Assembly (NCBI GenBank): GCA_009760885.1 | Contig: CM019713.1 | Location: forward strand, 28,244,927-28,308,926 | From: Achatina immaculata | Lineage: Eukaryota > Mollusca > Gastropoda > Stylommatophora > Achatinidae | DNA: 64,000 nucleotides | Direction of reading: 5' to 3' | Part shown: piece after piece, positions 45,440 through 57,004 of the stretch | Layout: each line of letters starts with the position of its first letter | How positions within the stretch are numbered: the stretch's first letter is position 1 | Program-made: the position numbers and the translations under genes | Notes under the pieces: model-generated | Database searches by the model: none | The model's input: the letters and a program-made list of their open reading frames with translations, nothing else | Told to the model about the DNA's origin: nothing

Positions 45440-45905
45440 ATGGTTGTTTGTTTATGCAGTTTCATTGGTGGGTGTTTATTTTACGGTCTCATTGTTGTTT
45501 GTTTATGTTAGTTTCATTGGTGGGTGTTTATTTTACGGTTTCATTGTTGTTTATGCAGTTTCATTGGTGGGTGTTTATTTTACGGTCTCATTGTTGTTTG
45601 TTTATGTTAGTTTCGCGGTCGTATCCTTATAATACAGCTTTATTGATGCATGTTTATACAATATTTTCACAGTTTTACATGTTGCACTTTCATATTTGTA
45701 CGTTTATGTTACAGTTTCATAACTATATGTTTATGTTACAGTTTCATAATTGTATTTTTATTTTACAGTTTCATGTTTGACGCTACGGTTTCACAGGTGT
45801 TTGTTTATGTTACAGTTTCAGAATTGTATTTTTATTTTAGTTTCGTGTCTCATGCTGCAGTTTCACAGCTGTTTGTTTATGTTACAGTTTCATATTTGTG
45901 TGTGT
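45440..45905. repeat. Degenerate GTTTATGTTACAGTTTCAT array with a 58-60 bp dimer
   Basis: At 45445-45615 a block GTTTCATTGGTGGGTGTTTA + TTTTACGGTCTCATTGTTG repeats three times; to the right simpler 26-30 bp units follow. Confidence 0.85.
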
Positions 45906-45959
45906 TTTCTTCTGTATCTTCTCTAAATATCAGAGCTCTGTTCTGTTTCTTATTATACT

Positions 45960-46260
45960 AATTTATATTTGTGTTGTGAAGGTACATGGCCGTTGTCGCG
46001 TGAAAATGTTGCTTAATGCCTCTGTGCTATAATATCACATGTATGAATCTGAATGTTATAGGTTCCTAGCTGTCTATCACTGTGATATAATATCACGGCT
46101 GCATTTCTTTATGCTATAAATCCACAGGTGTGCAAGCGCGTAATTAAATTTCACAGCTGTTGTTGTTTGTGATATAAAATCACAGCTGTACACACGTGCG
46201 CTATATAATACCTGTACCTGTGTGAGACAAAAATAATATCTTTATATCTGCCAGTTAGTA
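45960..46260. repeat. Degenerate array of TATAATATCACAGCTGTxxx units
   Basis: About nine poorly kept units of 30-40 bp. Confidence 0.55.
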
Positions 46261-46281
46261 TCATATCATGATATATATATA

Positions 46282-46288
46282 TGTCTAC

Positions 46289-46330
<42 letters not shown>

Positions 46331-46337
46331 GTAGACA
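46282..46337. repeat. Perfect 56 bp palindrome with (AT)17 core
   Basis: TGTCTACTGCC at 46282-46292 and GGCAGTAGACA at 46327-46337 flank 34 bases of ATAT, so the whole 56 bp is self-complementary. Confidence 0.93.
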
Positions 46338-46594
46338 GTTGTAGTACAAATGTGTTATGTCACCCCTCTCTGGCTATATATGTAAGAAGGCGGGTCAGCT
46401 AGTTTGAAAATATAACAGCAGAGCAGATCCAAGATGGCCGTTTTTGGAATCATGCACGGGAGAAGAACAGCGCGCAACTTTTAGTTTCTTGCGTATCAGG
46501 TTCGAACTGAAGGTGATGGCTTTCTACGACTAGAGACGAATGCTAGATACATTAGTTCCAGCCACAGATTAAGCGAGCCAGCAAGCTATGGCGA

Positions 46595-47190
46595 TATTCC
46601 TCTTCGCTGAAGCCAAAGAAGTTCCATGAAACTCTGTCGGCCGGAAATGTGGTGCTCACGATCTTGTAGGACTGTAAAGGCCTCATTCTGGAACATATCG
46701 TGCCCAGAGGTACGGGTATCAGACGGCGAAGCATACAGCTTGTGATGTGCTTGTGAAGCAGCTGAAACCTGCAGTTATGTCAAAACTACGCGGTTTGCTC
46801 AGTTCTGAGGTGTTGTTACAGCATAATAACTCGCGGCCTCACAAACCACGTGCAGCAGCTCAACAAATTACTGATCTGCCATTTGAGTGTCTTCCACATT
46901 TAGCATACTCGACAGACCTCGCATAACATGATTATCATGTGTCTGAACTCCTCTTGGAGGGTAAGTGGAAAGAAGTTCAATACGGGCAAAAACAAGTTAA
47001 AGGGGCGTGCATATTTGGCTACAAGGTCAGTCAGAATTTTATATATTTTTTTATCGATAAATCCTGGCATCAGTGACGCGTGACATACATGCTTTCTACG
47101 CGGGGGAGATTATACGTTCAGTACAGGTCTGCCAGCGCTTCACTAAGGACCTTTCAGTCATATTTATACTATTTTTCAAGAAAAAATAAA
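46595..47190 (+). pseudogene. mariner-type transposase relic
   Basis: Broken + frames read KKFHETLSAGNVVLTIL, (stop)DCKGLILEHIVPRGT, KQLKPAVMSKLRGLLSSEVL, LQHNNSRPHKPRAAAQQ and YSTDLA(stop)HDYHVS. Same family as the copy at 33150 (LLSSxVLLQHxN). Here the first and third catalytic Asp are visible but the second is Asn, the Trp before the first Asp is a stop, and other stops are present. Confidence 0.85.
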
Positions 47191-47239
47191 CTTACTTTTT
47201 TATTCACTCTTATACATGTACATTATATATATTATACTT

Positions 47240-47528
47240 ACGGCCTGGTTAGATGAGTGGTTAGGCGCTCGGTTTACCAGATGATACCTGGTTCAAGTTC
47301 CAGCAGTGAGATTTTTTTTGTTTTTTGGTACGCACCAAAAAGGCCCTGTGGTCCACCCAGCCTCTACAAATGGGTACTAGAGAAATCTGGGAAGGTAAAG
47401 GCGGCCAGGCATGTTACTGACCTCATCGCACTTTCATGTGCCGAAGGGTGTGGAAATATGGGCCTAACAACGTAACCCCGATATACGTAATGGAATGGAT
47501 ACGGGAATTTTATCTTTACCTTTACCTC
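47240..47528 (+). mobile_element. tRNA-derived SINE, copy 3
   Basis: Box A TAGATGAGTGG and box B GGTTCAAGTTC, then the SINE body (GGCGGCCAGGCATGTTACTG, GAAATATGGGCCTAACAACG) and a TTTACCTTTACC tail. ATATATT on both sides may be a short target duplication. Confidence 0.85.
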
Positions 47529-47539
47529 ATATATTGCGT

Positions 47540-48400
47540 ATATGTATGAGTTACAATTCCATTGCTCTGTTTTATAATCTCATACCCGTGCTTTTTAACC
47601 GCATAGCCGTCGGTTTGTGATCTCATAACCGTGATTTATAATTTAGTAACCCGTGATTTACAATCTCATTGCGGTGAATTATAATCCAGCATTAGTAATT
47701 AGCAATCTCTTATTCGAGATTCGTAATCTAATTTACATGAGACTTAGAATTTCGTAACCGTGATTTATAATTTCATAGCCATGTTTTATAATCGCATAGT
47801 CATGGTTTATAATCTTGTAGTCGTGATTTAATCTGTGGAGAGGAGCAGACAGAACCACAAAAATAAGATTTTTAAGGGCATGCATCTTTCCCATTGCAAC
47901 ATATGCCTGTGAGACCTGGACACTTAACAAAACAGCTGAGAAGCACATAAATGCCTTTGAATGTAAATGCTATAGAAGAGTTCTCCAAATATCGTGGACA
48001 CAAAAAAGAACAAATATATCTATACTACAAGAACTTAATATTGAAGAAGGCTGGCTAGTAAAGAGGATTAAAGAGAGAAAACTGAAATATTTTGGCCACA
48101 TTAAACGTCATGATAATTTAGAGAAGACCGTATTGGAAGGATACATAATGGGAAAAAGAAAAAGAGGAAGACCGAAACGAAGATGGCTGCAAGACATCGT
48201 TGATGATCTGGAAATGGATGCAGCAGCAGCAGGCCATCTTGCTCACAACCGAGAGGCCTACAGGAGTGCTGTTTGGGAGGCAAAGTTCCGCAAGGGACAT
48301 GCAAAGGAATGAATGAAAAGTCGTGATTTATAACTTCATAACCGTGATTTACAGTTGTATAGCCAAGGATTTATCATGAAACAAACGCGATATATTCAAC
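47540..48400. repeat. ~30 bp array of GTGATTTATAATCTCATAGCC, split by a LINE
   Basis: Units at 47560-47830 and 48319-48380, with the LINE-A tail at 47831-48318 inserted between them. Confidence 0.75.
47831..48318 (+). mobile_element. LINE-A tail, best-preserved copy
   Basis: Reads LWRGADRTTKIRFLRACIFP, IATYACETWTLNKTAEKHIN, AFECKCYRRVLQIS, LQELNIEEGWLVKRIKERK, GRPKRRWLQDIVDDLE to the 3' AATGAATGAAA tail, with one stop-like break at WTQ/KK. AGTCGTGATTTA at 47819-47830 and 48319-48330 flanks it as a 12 bp duplication, though the host array has similar units. Confidence 0.88.
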
Positions 48401-48742
48401 TTGTAGCCGTGTTTCATTATTTTAAAAACCTCATGTGTTAGAAATACATCAGCCTCGCTTGTAGTTCTGTATTGCAGCGTCTTCCAACTAACCAGCTACA
48501 AATACAAACCAGTTTGTGCCAGACGCTCCTCTGTGACTTGTAGAATGGCCAGAGGAAGTGACCAGAAGTAACCGGAAGCAGCGAGCTGGTAATTTCCCTA
48601 TGGAATACTGAACATCGTGGTGCCGGTCCAGGACACGTCTACGAGGGCAAGTGTCGGTGGTTGTCGCTTCTGCCCTTGCTTTTGTTCTCGTTATTTAAAT
48701 CGTTGATGGTGAAAATGGGAAGAATAATTTGCCGCACATGAA

Positions 48743-48779
<37 letters not shown>

Positions 48780-49189
48780 ATCAGGCTTCACTGCTGTTTT
48801 TTATCAATATTTTTTCCCTTACTCTCGTAGTTTTTTTTATAGTTTTTTTTCACTCTTTCTTTCTTCTCTCTCTCTCTCTCTCTCGTTTTATTATATTCCC
48901 ATACCGTCTCTCGATCCAGTTTATGATTTGCCTTTTCTTCATTATCATCTTCCTCTTCTGTTCCTGCGCTGTAACTGTAACTAGAAAAAAAAGAAGAAAA
49001 AAACTCTGCATTGTTCTGTGTCCTCTTTGGTTTCTTTCACGTTTCTGTTATATTTGCCTTATATTGCAGAGTGAATTATGTTTTTATTTGCTCTTATTCT
49101 TCGCAATGACCCCTTCACTTCCCTCATTTCTTTTTTTTTTCCTAAGAGGAATTGGCTCAGTTCTGGCGCTACATGAAGAGTTTTCTGGT
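48401..49189. other. Unassigned, with simple repeats
   Basis: (GAAA)n at 48744-48780 and (CT)n at 48866-48884. No gene; the 91-residue frame at 48923 is hydrophobic low complexity from a T-rich tract. Confidence 0.5.
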
Positions 49190-49962
49190 CCAGTGTAACT
49201 GGCATTCTGGTTTTATGGTCCAATCTAAGTGGCATTCTGGTTTTATGGTTCAATCTAACTGGCAGTCTGGTTTTCTGGTCACATCTAACTGGCATTTTGA
49301 TTTTATGGTCCAATCTAACCGGTATTCTGGTTTTCTGGTCTAATGTAACTGGCATTCTGGTTTTATGGTCCAGTCTAACTGGCATTCTGGTTTTCTGGTC
49401 CAATCTAAGTGGCATTCTGGTTTTATGGTCCAATCTAACTGGCATTCTGGTTTTATGGTCCAATCTAACTGGAATTCTGGTTTTCTAGTCCAGTCTAACT
49501 GGCATTCTGGTTTTATGGTCCAATCTAACTGGAATTCTGGTTTTCTAGTCCAGTCTAACTGGCATTCTGGTTTTATGGTCCAATCTAACTGGAATTCTGG
49601 TTTTCTAGTCCAGTCTAACTGGCATTCTGGTTTTATGGTCCAATCTAACTGGAATTCTGGTTTTATGGTCCAGTCTAACTGGCATTCTGGTTTTATGGTC
49701 CAATCTAACTGGAATTCTGGTTTTCTAGTCCAGTCTAACTGGCATTCTGGTTTTATGGTCCAATCTAACTGGAATTCTGGTTTTCTAGTCCAGTCTAACT
49801 GGCATTCTGGTTTTATGGTCCAGTCTAACTGGAATTCTGGTTTTCTAGTCCAGTCTAACTGGCATTCTGGTTTTATGGTCCAGTCTAACTGGAATTCTGG
49901 TTTTCTAGTCCAGTCTAACTGGAATTCTGGTTTTATGGTCCAGTCTAACTGGCATTTTAGTT
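49190..49962. repeat. 30 bp minisatellite with 60 bp higher-order unit, about 26 units
   Basis: Units GGCATTCTGGTTTTATGGTC + CAATCTAACT and GGAATTCTGGTTTTCTAGTC + CAGTCTAACT alternate regularly from about 49440, making a 60 bp dimer. The left end is monomeric and diverged. Open on the + strand for 202 codons (NWHSGFMVQS). Confidence 0.96.
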
Positions 49963-50026
49963 TGTGGGAGTGAACATGAGAGGAAACGTACTAATTTCAC
50001 TGTATAATCTGATCCTTGTTTTGTCA

Positions 50027-50027
<1 letters not shown>

Positions 50028-50058
<31 letters not shown>

Positions 50059-50075
50059 TTAGATAGATAGATAGT

Positions 50076-50122
<47 letters not shown>

Positions 50123-50123
50123 T

Positions 50124-50158
<35 letters not shown>

Positions 50159-50351
50159 TTAGATAGATAGATAGATAGATAGATAGTTAGATAGTTAGAT
50201 AGTTAGATAGATAGATAGTTAGATAGATAGATAGATAGATAGTTAGATAGATAGATAGTTAGATAGTTAGATAGATAGATAGATAGATAGTTAGATAGAT
50301 AGATAGATAGATAGTTAGATAGATAGATAGATAGATAGATAGTTAGATAGT

Positions 50352-50390
<39 letters not shown>

Positions 50391-50435
50391 TTAGATAGTT
50401 AGATAGATAGATAGATAGATAGATAGTTAGATAGT

Positions 50436-50466
<31 letters not shown>

Positions 50467-50591
50467 TTAGATAGTTAGATAGTTAGATAGTTAGATAGAT
50501 AGATAGATAGTTAGATAGTTAGATAGTTAGATAGATAGATAGATAGATAGATAGTTAGATAGTTAGATAGATAGATAGATAGATAGATAGT

Positions 50592-50634
<43 letters not shown>

Positions 50635-50755
50635 TTAGATAGATAGATAGATAGATAGTTAGATAGTTAGATAGTTAGATAGATAGATAGATAGATAGAT
50701 AGTTAGATAGTTAGATAGTTAGATAGATAGATAGATAGATAGATAGTTAGATAGT

Positions 50756-50786
<31 letters not shown>

Positions 50787-50811
50787 TTAGATAGATAGAT
50801 AGATAGATAGT

Positions 50812-50858
<47 letters not shown>

Positions 50859-50947
50859 TTAGATAGTTAGATAGATAGATAGATAGATAGATAGTTAGAT
50901 AGTTAGATAGTTAGATAGATAGATAGATAGATAGATAGTTAGATAGT

Positions 50948-50986
<39 letters not shown>

Positions 50987-51099
50987 TTAGATAGATAGAT
51001 AGATAGATAGTTAGATAGATAGATAGTTAGATAGTTAGATAGATAGATAGATAGATAGATAGTTAGATAGTTAGATAGATAGATAGATAGATAGATAGT

Positions 51100-51154
<55 letters not shown>

Positions 51155-51191
51155 TTAGATAGATAGATAGATAGATAGATAGTTAGATAGT

Positions 51192-51226
<35 letters not shown>

Positions 51227-51283
51227 TTAGATAGATAGTTAGATAGTTAGATAGATAGATAGATAGATAGATAGTTAGATAGT

Positions 51284-51318
<35 letters not shown>

Positions 51319-51339
51319 TTAGATAGATAGTTAGATAGT

Positions 51340-51391
<52 letters not shown>

Positions 51392-51463
51392 AAGATAGTT
51401 AGATAGATAGATAGATAGATAGATAGTTAGATAGTTAGATAGATAGATAGATAGATAGATAGT

Positions 51464-51530
<67 letters not shown>

Positions 51531-51567
51531 TTAGATAGTTAGATAGATAGATAGATAGTTAGATAGT

Positions 51568-51602
<35 letters not shown>

Positions 51603-51639
51603 TTAGATAGATAGATAGATAGATAGATAGTTAGATAGT

Positions 51640-51738
<99 letters not shown>
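50028..51738. repeat. 1.7 kb (GATA)n/(GTTA) tetranucleotide array
   Basis: About 427 tetramers of GATA with frequent single GTTA units spaced irregularly (often 4 to 10 units apart, often in pairs). Only one other variant (AAAGATAG near 51390) was noticed. Confidence 0.98.
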
Positions 51739-51889
51739 GTGAGTATATACATAGTGACTACGCTGGGATTTAAAAAAAAATCCCGTACCTGTTACAAGTC
51801 TTTCAGTTTGTTTAAGGTACTTTCCGAAGTTCTAGTTTTGTCAACACAACATTCCATACATTTTTTTGACATATAAAATTAAACACACT

Positions 51890-52112
51890 CCACAGTCATC
51901 TGGCGGAAGTAAAGGCCCGTGTGAACTGTTTTAATTGTTCCTCTGACCTCATCTGACGGAAATAAAGGCTCGTGTGAACTGTTTTCAGTGTTCCTCTGAC
52001 CTCATCTGACGGAAATAAAGGCACGTGTGAAATGTTTTAAACGTTCCTCTGACCTCATCTGACGGAAATAAAGGCACGTGTGAACTTTTTTCAGTGTTCC
52101 TCTGACCTCCTC
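51890..52112. repeat. 53 bp minisatellite, 4 units
   Basis: GGAAATAAAGGCACGTGTGA + ACTGTTTTCAGTGTTCCTCT + GACCTCATCTGAC. Confidence 0.93.
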
Positions 52113-52469
52113 AGCAGCGAAATAATGTTTAAGAAATGGCCATATGCTGAACCAGATCCAAGACTGACTGTTTATCCTCATACAAGTTGAGCATCATCAT
52201 CCCACAGCCGGTTTTGCTGGTTAATTTTTGGTAGGTTTTTTTCGTAATATAAACTGGTCGCGGTAACTGACGACCTTCAAAAGTTTCGGTCTTTCGGTAA
52301 ATATGACGGGAGAGCAAATGAAAATATATATTTCACTTAACACTGTTGCACATAACTTTACTTACGGCCTGGTCTTTCACTCATATAAACCTCTAAAATA
52401 CATCGTGTTCATCATGGGCGATCTTTACTGCCTGTATCAAAATACCTGTCTGTTTCTATATCTTCATCT

Positions 52470-52820
52470 CTCTCTCTCTCTCTCTCTCTCTGAACCTTAA
52501 GTGCCCAGGACGTATGGAGCTTCCGCAAGGGTTTTCCACAAATGCCTGTCTTTTGCCTTTTTTTCTGCTCTTGCCCAGGTGAGCCCTCTATTGCTCAACA
52601 TCCTTTCTGTTGTTCTTCTCCATGTCTCTTTTGGTTTACCTTTACTTCTGTTCCCCTGTGGTGTCCATCTTAGTGCTATTTTTGGTAGTGAGTTGTCAGT
52701 CATTCGGAGCACATGTCCCAACCATCGCCAGCGTCTTTCCTCTACATCTTCATACTGTTGTAATACCATCAGTTCTGATCGTGTTGTGTTCGGAAATATA
52801 TTCATTAAAGAAGACAACAG
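52470..52820 (-). mobile_element. LINE tail, family C, with 3' CT/AG run
   Basis: An open minus frame gives YEDVEERRWRWLGHVLRMTD, NSLPKIALRWTPQGNRSKGK, PKETWRRTTERML and DRHLWKTLAEAPYVLGT, the C-terminal region of a LINE ORF (LGHVLRM...RxxGRPKxTWRR...). The 3' end (on the left) abuts a CT microsatellite. Fragments at 882 and 63517 belong to the same family. Confidence 0.85.
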
Positions 52821-53214
52821 TCTCCTGTAGTGGTAGTGTACTTAGATTCAAGGCGTATTTGTAGGATAGTTACAGTCAATAATCGTTCATGTATTAAAAA
52901 AGAAAAGAAATGAGTAAAATTGTTTCACAGCATCAAGGAAGACATTTCCATTTTTGTTCATCGAGAATCTTCCCAGAAAGCACCAAACCAGAAATCCAGA
53001 TGTGTTTAAAATTCAAAGAATAATAAATATGAATATTACTCGTCCACCATCCTCTGTGATGTCCCCCAGCAAAACGTGTTCCTGTTCTGCAGTTCTTCTC
53101 TCTGAATCCTGAGAGTCGAACTACAGCGGGTTGGCATCGCGGTGCTATACTGGTCTACTTGTCTACCGGTCTACACATTATCTTCTTCTGTCTTTCTTCT
53201 TTTCATTCTATCTA
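52821..53214. other. Unassigned spacer
   Basis: Nothing recognised. Confidence 0.45.
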
Positions 53215-53460
53215 CCTGGAACTGCGAGCCTGCGTTCTTTGCAGTCGATGTGGTGAAGATGTTGTGGAAGTGGATTAGAGTGGCTATTTTTTTAAAGTCA
53301 CTCAGTGGAGCCAAAATGCAGGAGTGTGCAAAACTTCTTCAGCAGGCTCCACCACCATGGGGACTATGGCGATTCCTGCCCCCCCCTCCCCAGCCAGGCT
53401 AGACCTGTTACAGGGTCTTGATCAGCTATGCTTCACCAGTTCTGGCGTCAGCATGCTCTC
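53215..53460 (+). repeat. Dispersed repeat R1, copy 4 (best match to copy 2)
   Basis: CTGGAACTGCGAGCCTGCG, TTCTTTGCAGTCGATGTGG, GGCTCCACCACCATGGGGAC, TATGGCGATTCCTGCCCCCC, CAGGGTCTTGATCAGCTATG. The 3' segment is single here, unlike at 15150. Confidence 0.75.
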
Positions 53461-54336
53461 TGCGTCGCTGACTGTCAAATCGGACAGCGTCTTCCTTTAG
53501 TTACCTAAACTCATAATGTCTGCCTGTCTGTCTGTCTGATACGTTCCCGCCGGTCTGTCTGTCTGTGTGCCCGGCTGTCTATTTATATACGCACCCTTAA
53601 TGCACTCAGTGCTTTTGTTTTTGTTATCTTTCACATTTAGATATCCTTGTCTACGGACAGATTACAGGGCACAATGAAAGAACTGTGGAAAAAAAAGAAC
53701 AAATGTTCCATACTTCTGTTTGTCTCAGTGTTTGACTCTTGTAGAAGTCTTTCATCAGTACACATCGACAGATACCTCATGTGATTTGTCTTTCAATGAA
53801 ACTCTGTTTTATTTTTTTTTTTCATTTAAAAGCATCAGCATGAGCGGCGGATTGACTTGGAAAAATGATTTATTATGTGGTTTGTTATCGTTGTAATCAC
53901 ACCACATAATTTTAACAAGGGTTAGAACATGACTGCAAATGCATTAGAGATGTATTTCTGAAGCTCCTGCACGTTATGAACGCCTGCTAACGTCGATGCC
54001 TGAATGCCTCGATCAGGTATCACACAGGAGGTGATAAGTTTTATCACCTTATCAACCGCCAGTCTTTCTCGAAGTATGTCAATAACCATGTCCGAAAACA
54101 GGTTTAATTAATATATAATGAAAATATGAGCATACGCCCAGCACATATGTTCACTACATTATTCGAATTTGTAAAACTTTGTTCCCCGACTGTCAAACTG
54201 CTTGTTTATATTCACATTCTAAAATGTTAATATAATTATTATGCTTTTAAATGTTAGATTATATGATACAAGGAAAAACAATTACATTTGAATAGTTTGC
54301 CCAGTATATGTGTATACTGGAACTTTTCGTCTAAAG
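53461..54336. other. Unassigned intronic sequence
   Basis: Short TGTC/CTGC runs at 53518-53580. No gene. Confidence 0.5.
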
Positions 54337-55009
54337 CAGTGGTTCTTAGTTAAAAGAAGTTCTTAGACCCCCTGCTGTTTCAAAATCCAGGCCAAGGACC
54401 CACATACTTTGGAAGAGTTTCACCCAGATCACGGACCCCCAAACCATTGGAAGAGTTCCACCCAGACCACGGACCCTCAAACTTTGGAAGAGTTCCACCC
54501 AGACTACGGACCCCCAAACTTTGGAAGGTTATATATCTGTATATAGCTGTGCGCTTTAAAAGCAAACTAATTTTTTTTTCATAAAATGTAGGTAAGCTTT
54601 AATGATTAAACGCTGCACTCAAAAGCACAGTACAGACTTGTACATATTCAAAGTGACAATAATGTAGTTAAAAACAAAAAAAAACAAACACAGACAGAAA
54701 GACAGACAGGGAGAGCAATTTACAATCCTACTTGTTCTGATGCACTTGGCACTTGTCACAGTTATCCTGTCTAAATATGGTGAGAGGTTCGTGCCTGTTT
54801 TTTTTTATTCCGAACAACAGTTTCCACATCTGGGTCAGTATTTCTAAGTCGTTTTTTAAACTTTAAAAAGCCATTTCCTCCAAACAGTGTTTGCCGGGAC
54901 ATCGATTGTTAGACGTGTCATAGTTAAAGCTAAAAATATGGACCTTGAGGTTTGCCACTGAGCCCCACGGCTTGGGGTGGTTCCACGGACAACTAACTGG
55001 GAACCACTG
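54337..55009. mobile_element. hAT-like non-autonomous element, about 673 bp
   Basis: Left end CAGTGGTTCTTAGTTAA; right end AACTAACTGGGAACCACTG is its imperfect inverse. Flanks GTCTAAAG (54329-54336) and GCGTAAGG (55010-55017) agree at 5 of 8, a weak 8 bp duplication. It holds a 37 bp tandem repeat (GGACCCCCAAACTTTGGAAG + AGTTCCACCCAGACCAC, 3.5 units, 54395-54525). No transposase. Confidence 0.6.
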
Positions 55010-55021
55010 GCGTAAGGAGAC

Positions 55022-55315
55022 GGTTTCGAGACAGGCATATATCAGCTGTTCTAGACAGGCATATATCAGCTGTTCTAGACAGGCATATATCAGCTGTTCT
55101 AGACAGGCATATATCAGCTGTTCTAGACAGGCATATATCAGCTGTTCTAGACAGGCATATATCAGCTGTTCTAGACAGGCATATATCAGCTGTTCTAGAT
55201 AGGCATATATCAGCTGTTCTAGACAAGCATATATCAGCTGTTCTAGATAGGCATATATCAGCTGCTCTACACAGGCATATATCAGCTTTTCGAAACAGGC
55301 ATATATCAGCTTTTT
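55022..55315. repeat. 24 bp minisatellite, about 12 units
   Basis: Unit GACAGGCATATATCAGCTGT + TCTA. Starts just beyond the hAT-like element. Open on both strands (8-residue repeats). Confidence 0.95.
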
Positions 55316-55754
55316 CCCGGACCATCATCTTGTTGAGTTGCTCTGACATGGTTGACTCTACCAGAGCTGTATTTCCATACTCCACCACCACCAAAGCAGC
55401 AGCAGAAGCAAGCAGTATCTTTTTTTTCTAGACTCAGTTTCCTTCTGCTTGTATTTCCAGCTTCAAGTTTGGCCCACATTTCCTCCTAAAATAAAGCTCT
55501 TCACATCACTTGATTTTTTTTGCATGTTTTTCCTAGACCATGTGGCTGAAAAACCCAAATTCTCTCAGAGATGACTCATGCCATCTTATCTTGGTTTAGG
55601 TACGTCATGATTTCGCCATGCAGAAGTCTGTTTAGGGATACTTGTATGTCGCATACAGACGTAAATACGTAAAGTATTCCAGCTTTTATGTCAAATACAT
55701 GAGTAAATCATTTCCATATTTACACTTAACCCTAGCAGCCGTGTTGTTAATATA
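55316..55754. other. Unassigned spacer
   Basis: Nothing recognised. Confidence 0.45.
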
Positions 55755-55785
55755 TTAGTAGTAGTAGTAGTAGTAGTATTAGTAA

Positions 55786-55850
<65 letters not shown>
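55755..55850. repeat. (TAG)n trinucleotide array
   Basis: About 30 AGT/TAG units with one AT interruption. Related tract at 56085. Confidence 0.95.
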
Positions 55851-56084
55851 TCGTTACTGTTCTTAATATTATGATCGCTAATATGGTCGAAGTTATCCAG
55901 AAGGTCAAAGGAATGTCCTTCGGTAAACAGAGATTCACAAAGTTCGCATTATATACACACTCACGTACACATATACACTCACGTACACACATACACTCAC
56001 GCACACAGCGCTGTTGGTGTGAAAAGTTGGATGTCGCTCAGTACAGTGAGGTACAGAGTTTCACTAAGGCAAGAACAAGTGAAT

Positions 56085-56468
56085 AGTAGTAGCAGCAGCA
56101 GAAGTAGTAGTAGTAGTAGTAGCAGCAGCAGTAGTAGTAGCAGTAGCAGTAGTAGCAGTAGTAGTAGAAGTAGTAGTGGTAGTAGTAGTAGTAGTAGCAG
56201 TAGTAGTAGTGGTGGTAGTAGTAGTAGTAGTAGTAGCAGCAGCAGTAGTAGTAGAGGTAGCAGTAGTAGTAGTAGAGGTAGCAGTAGTAGTAGTAGCAGT
56301 AGCAGTAGTAGTAGTAGAGGTAGCAGTAGTAGTAGTAGTAGTAGCAGTAGTAGTAGTAGCAGTAGTAGTAGTAGAGGTAGCAGTAGTAGTAGTAGTGGCA
56401 GTGATAGTAGCAGCAGTAATAGTAGTAGTAGTAATAGTAGTAGTAGTGGCAGTGGTAGCAGCAGCAGC

Positions 56469-56508
<40 letters not shown>

Positions 56509-56512
56509 ATAC
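56085..56512. repeat. (AGT/AGC)n trinucleotide array
   Basis: About 428 bp of GTAGTAGCAG steps with AGAGGT and GGTGGT interruptions; poly-Ser, poly-Val and poly-Tyr/Thr frames result. Followed by an AAT/AAC-rich drifted tail to 56760. Confidence 0.95.
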
Positions 56513-56784
56513 GAATAAGAAGACATTGGAGAAAGCCAGAAGATGAGAAGAGGAACAATAAAAAATAGCAATAACAAAATGACAAAAATAATAACATTAA
56601 ACATAATAAAACAGTAACAAAGATAACAATAATATCTGTAATATCCATAGTAACAACAATAATTTAACAATAATGCTAGCAATGGCAATAATAGTAATAA
56701 GACTAACAAACAATAATTATAATAACAGTAATAGTAACAATAACAATTAAAATAATACAATTTCAGGGAAATGCAGAATAACCA

Positions 56785-56950
56785 GCATATCCTAAACAAG
56801 TCTGAACTAAAATAGAGCACATTTTTAACAAGTCTGAAATAAGACAAAGCACATCTTTAACAAGTCTGAAATAAGATAAAACACATCTTTAACAAGTATC
56901 AAATAAGATAGAGCACATCTTTAACATATCTGAAATACGATAGATAACAT
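56785..56950. repeat. ~33 bp array, 4-5 units
   Basis: AACAAGTCTGAAATAAGATA + AAGCACATCTTT. Confidence 0.88.
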
Positions 56951-57004
56951 CTGTGCTATTTTGCTACAGAGTGCAAATCTATCTGAACTATCTCATTTTG
57001 GACT

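Noticed and set aside
45444..45961. Hydrophobic + frames (VYFTVSLLFVYVSF) resembling transmembrane segments
   Set aside because: Come from the T-rich GTTTATTTTACGGT array; frames shift between units.
48923..49198. 91-residue hydrophobic frame
   Set aside because: T-rich intronic sequence; no conserved motif.
56019..56847. 175-269 codon frames of poly-Ser, poly-Tyr/Cys and poly-Thr
   Set aside because: Products of the AGT/AGC tract and its AAT-rich tail on both strands.
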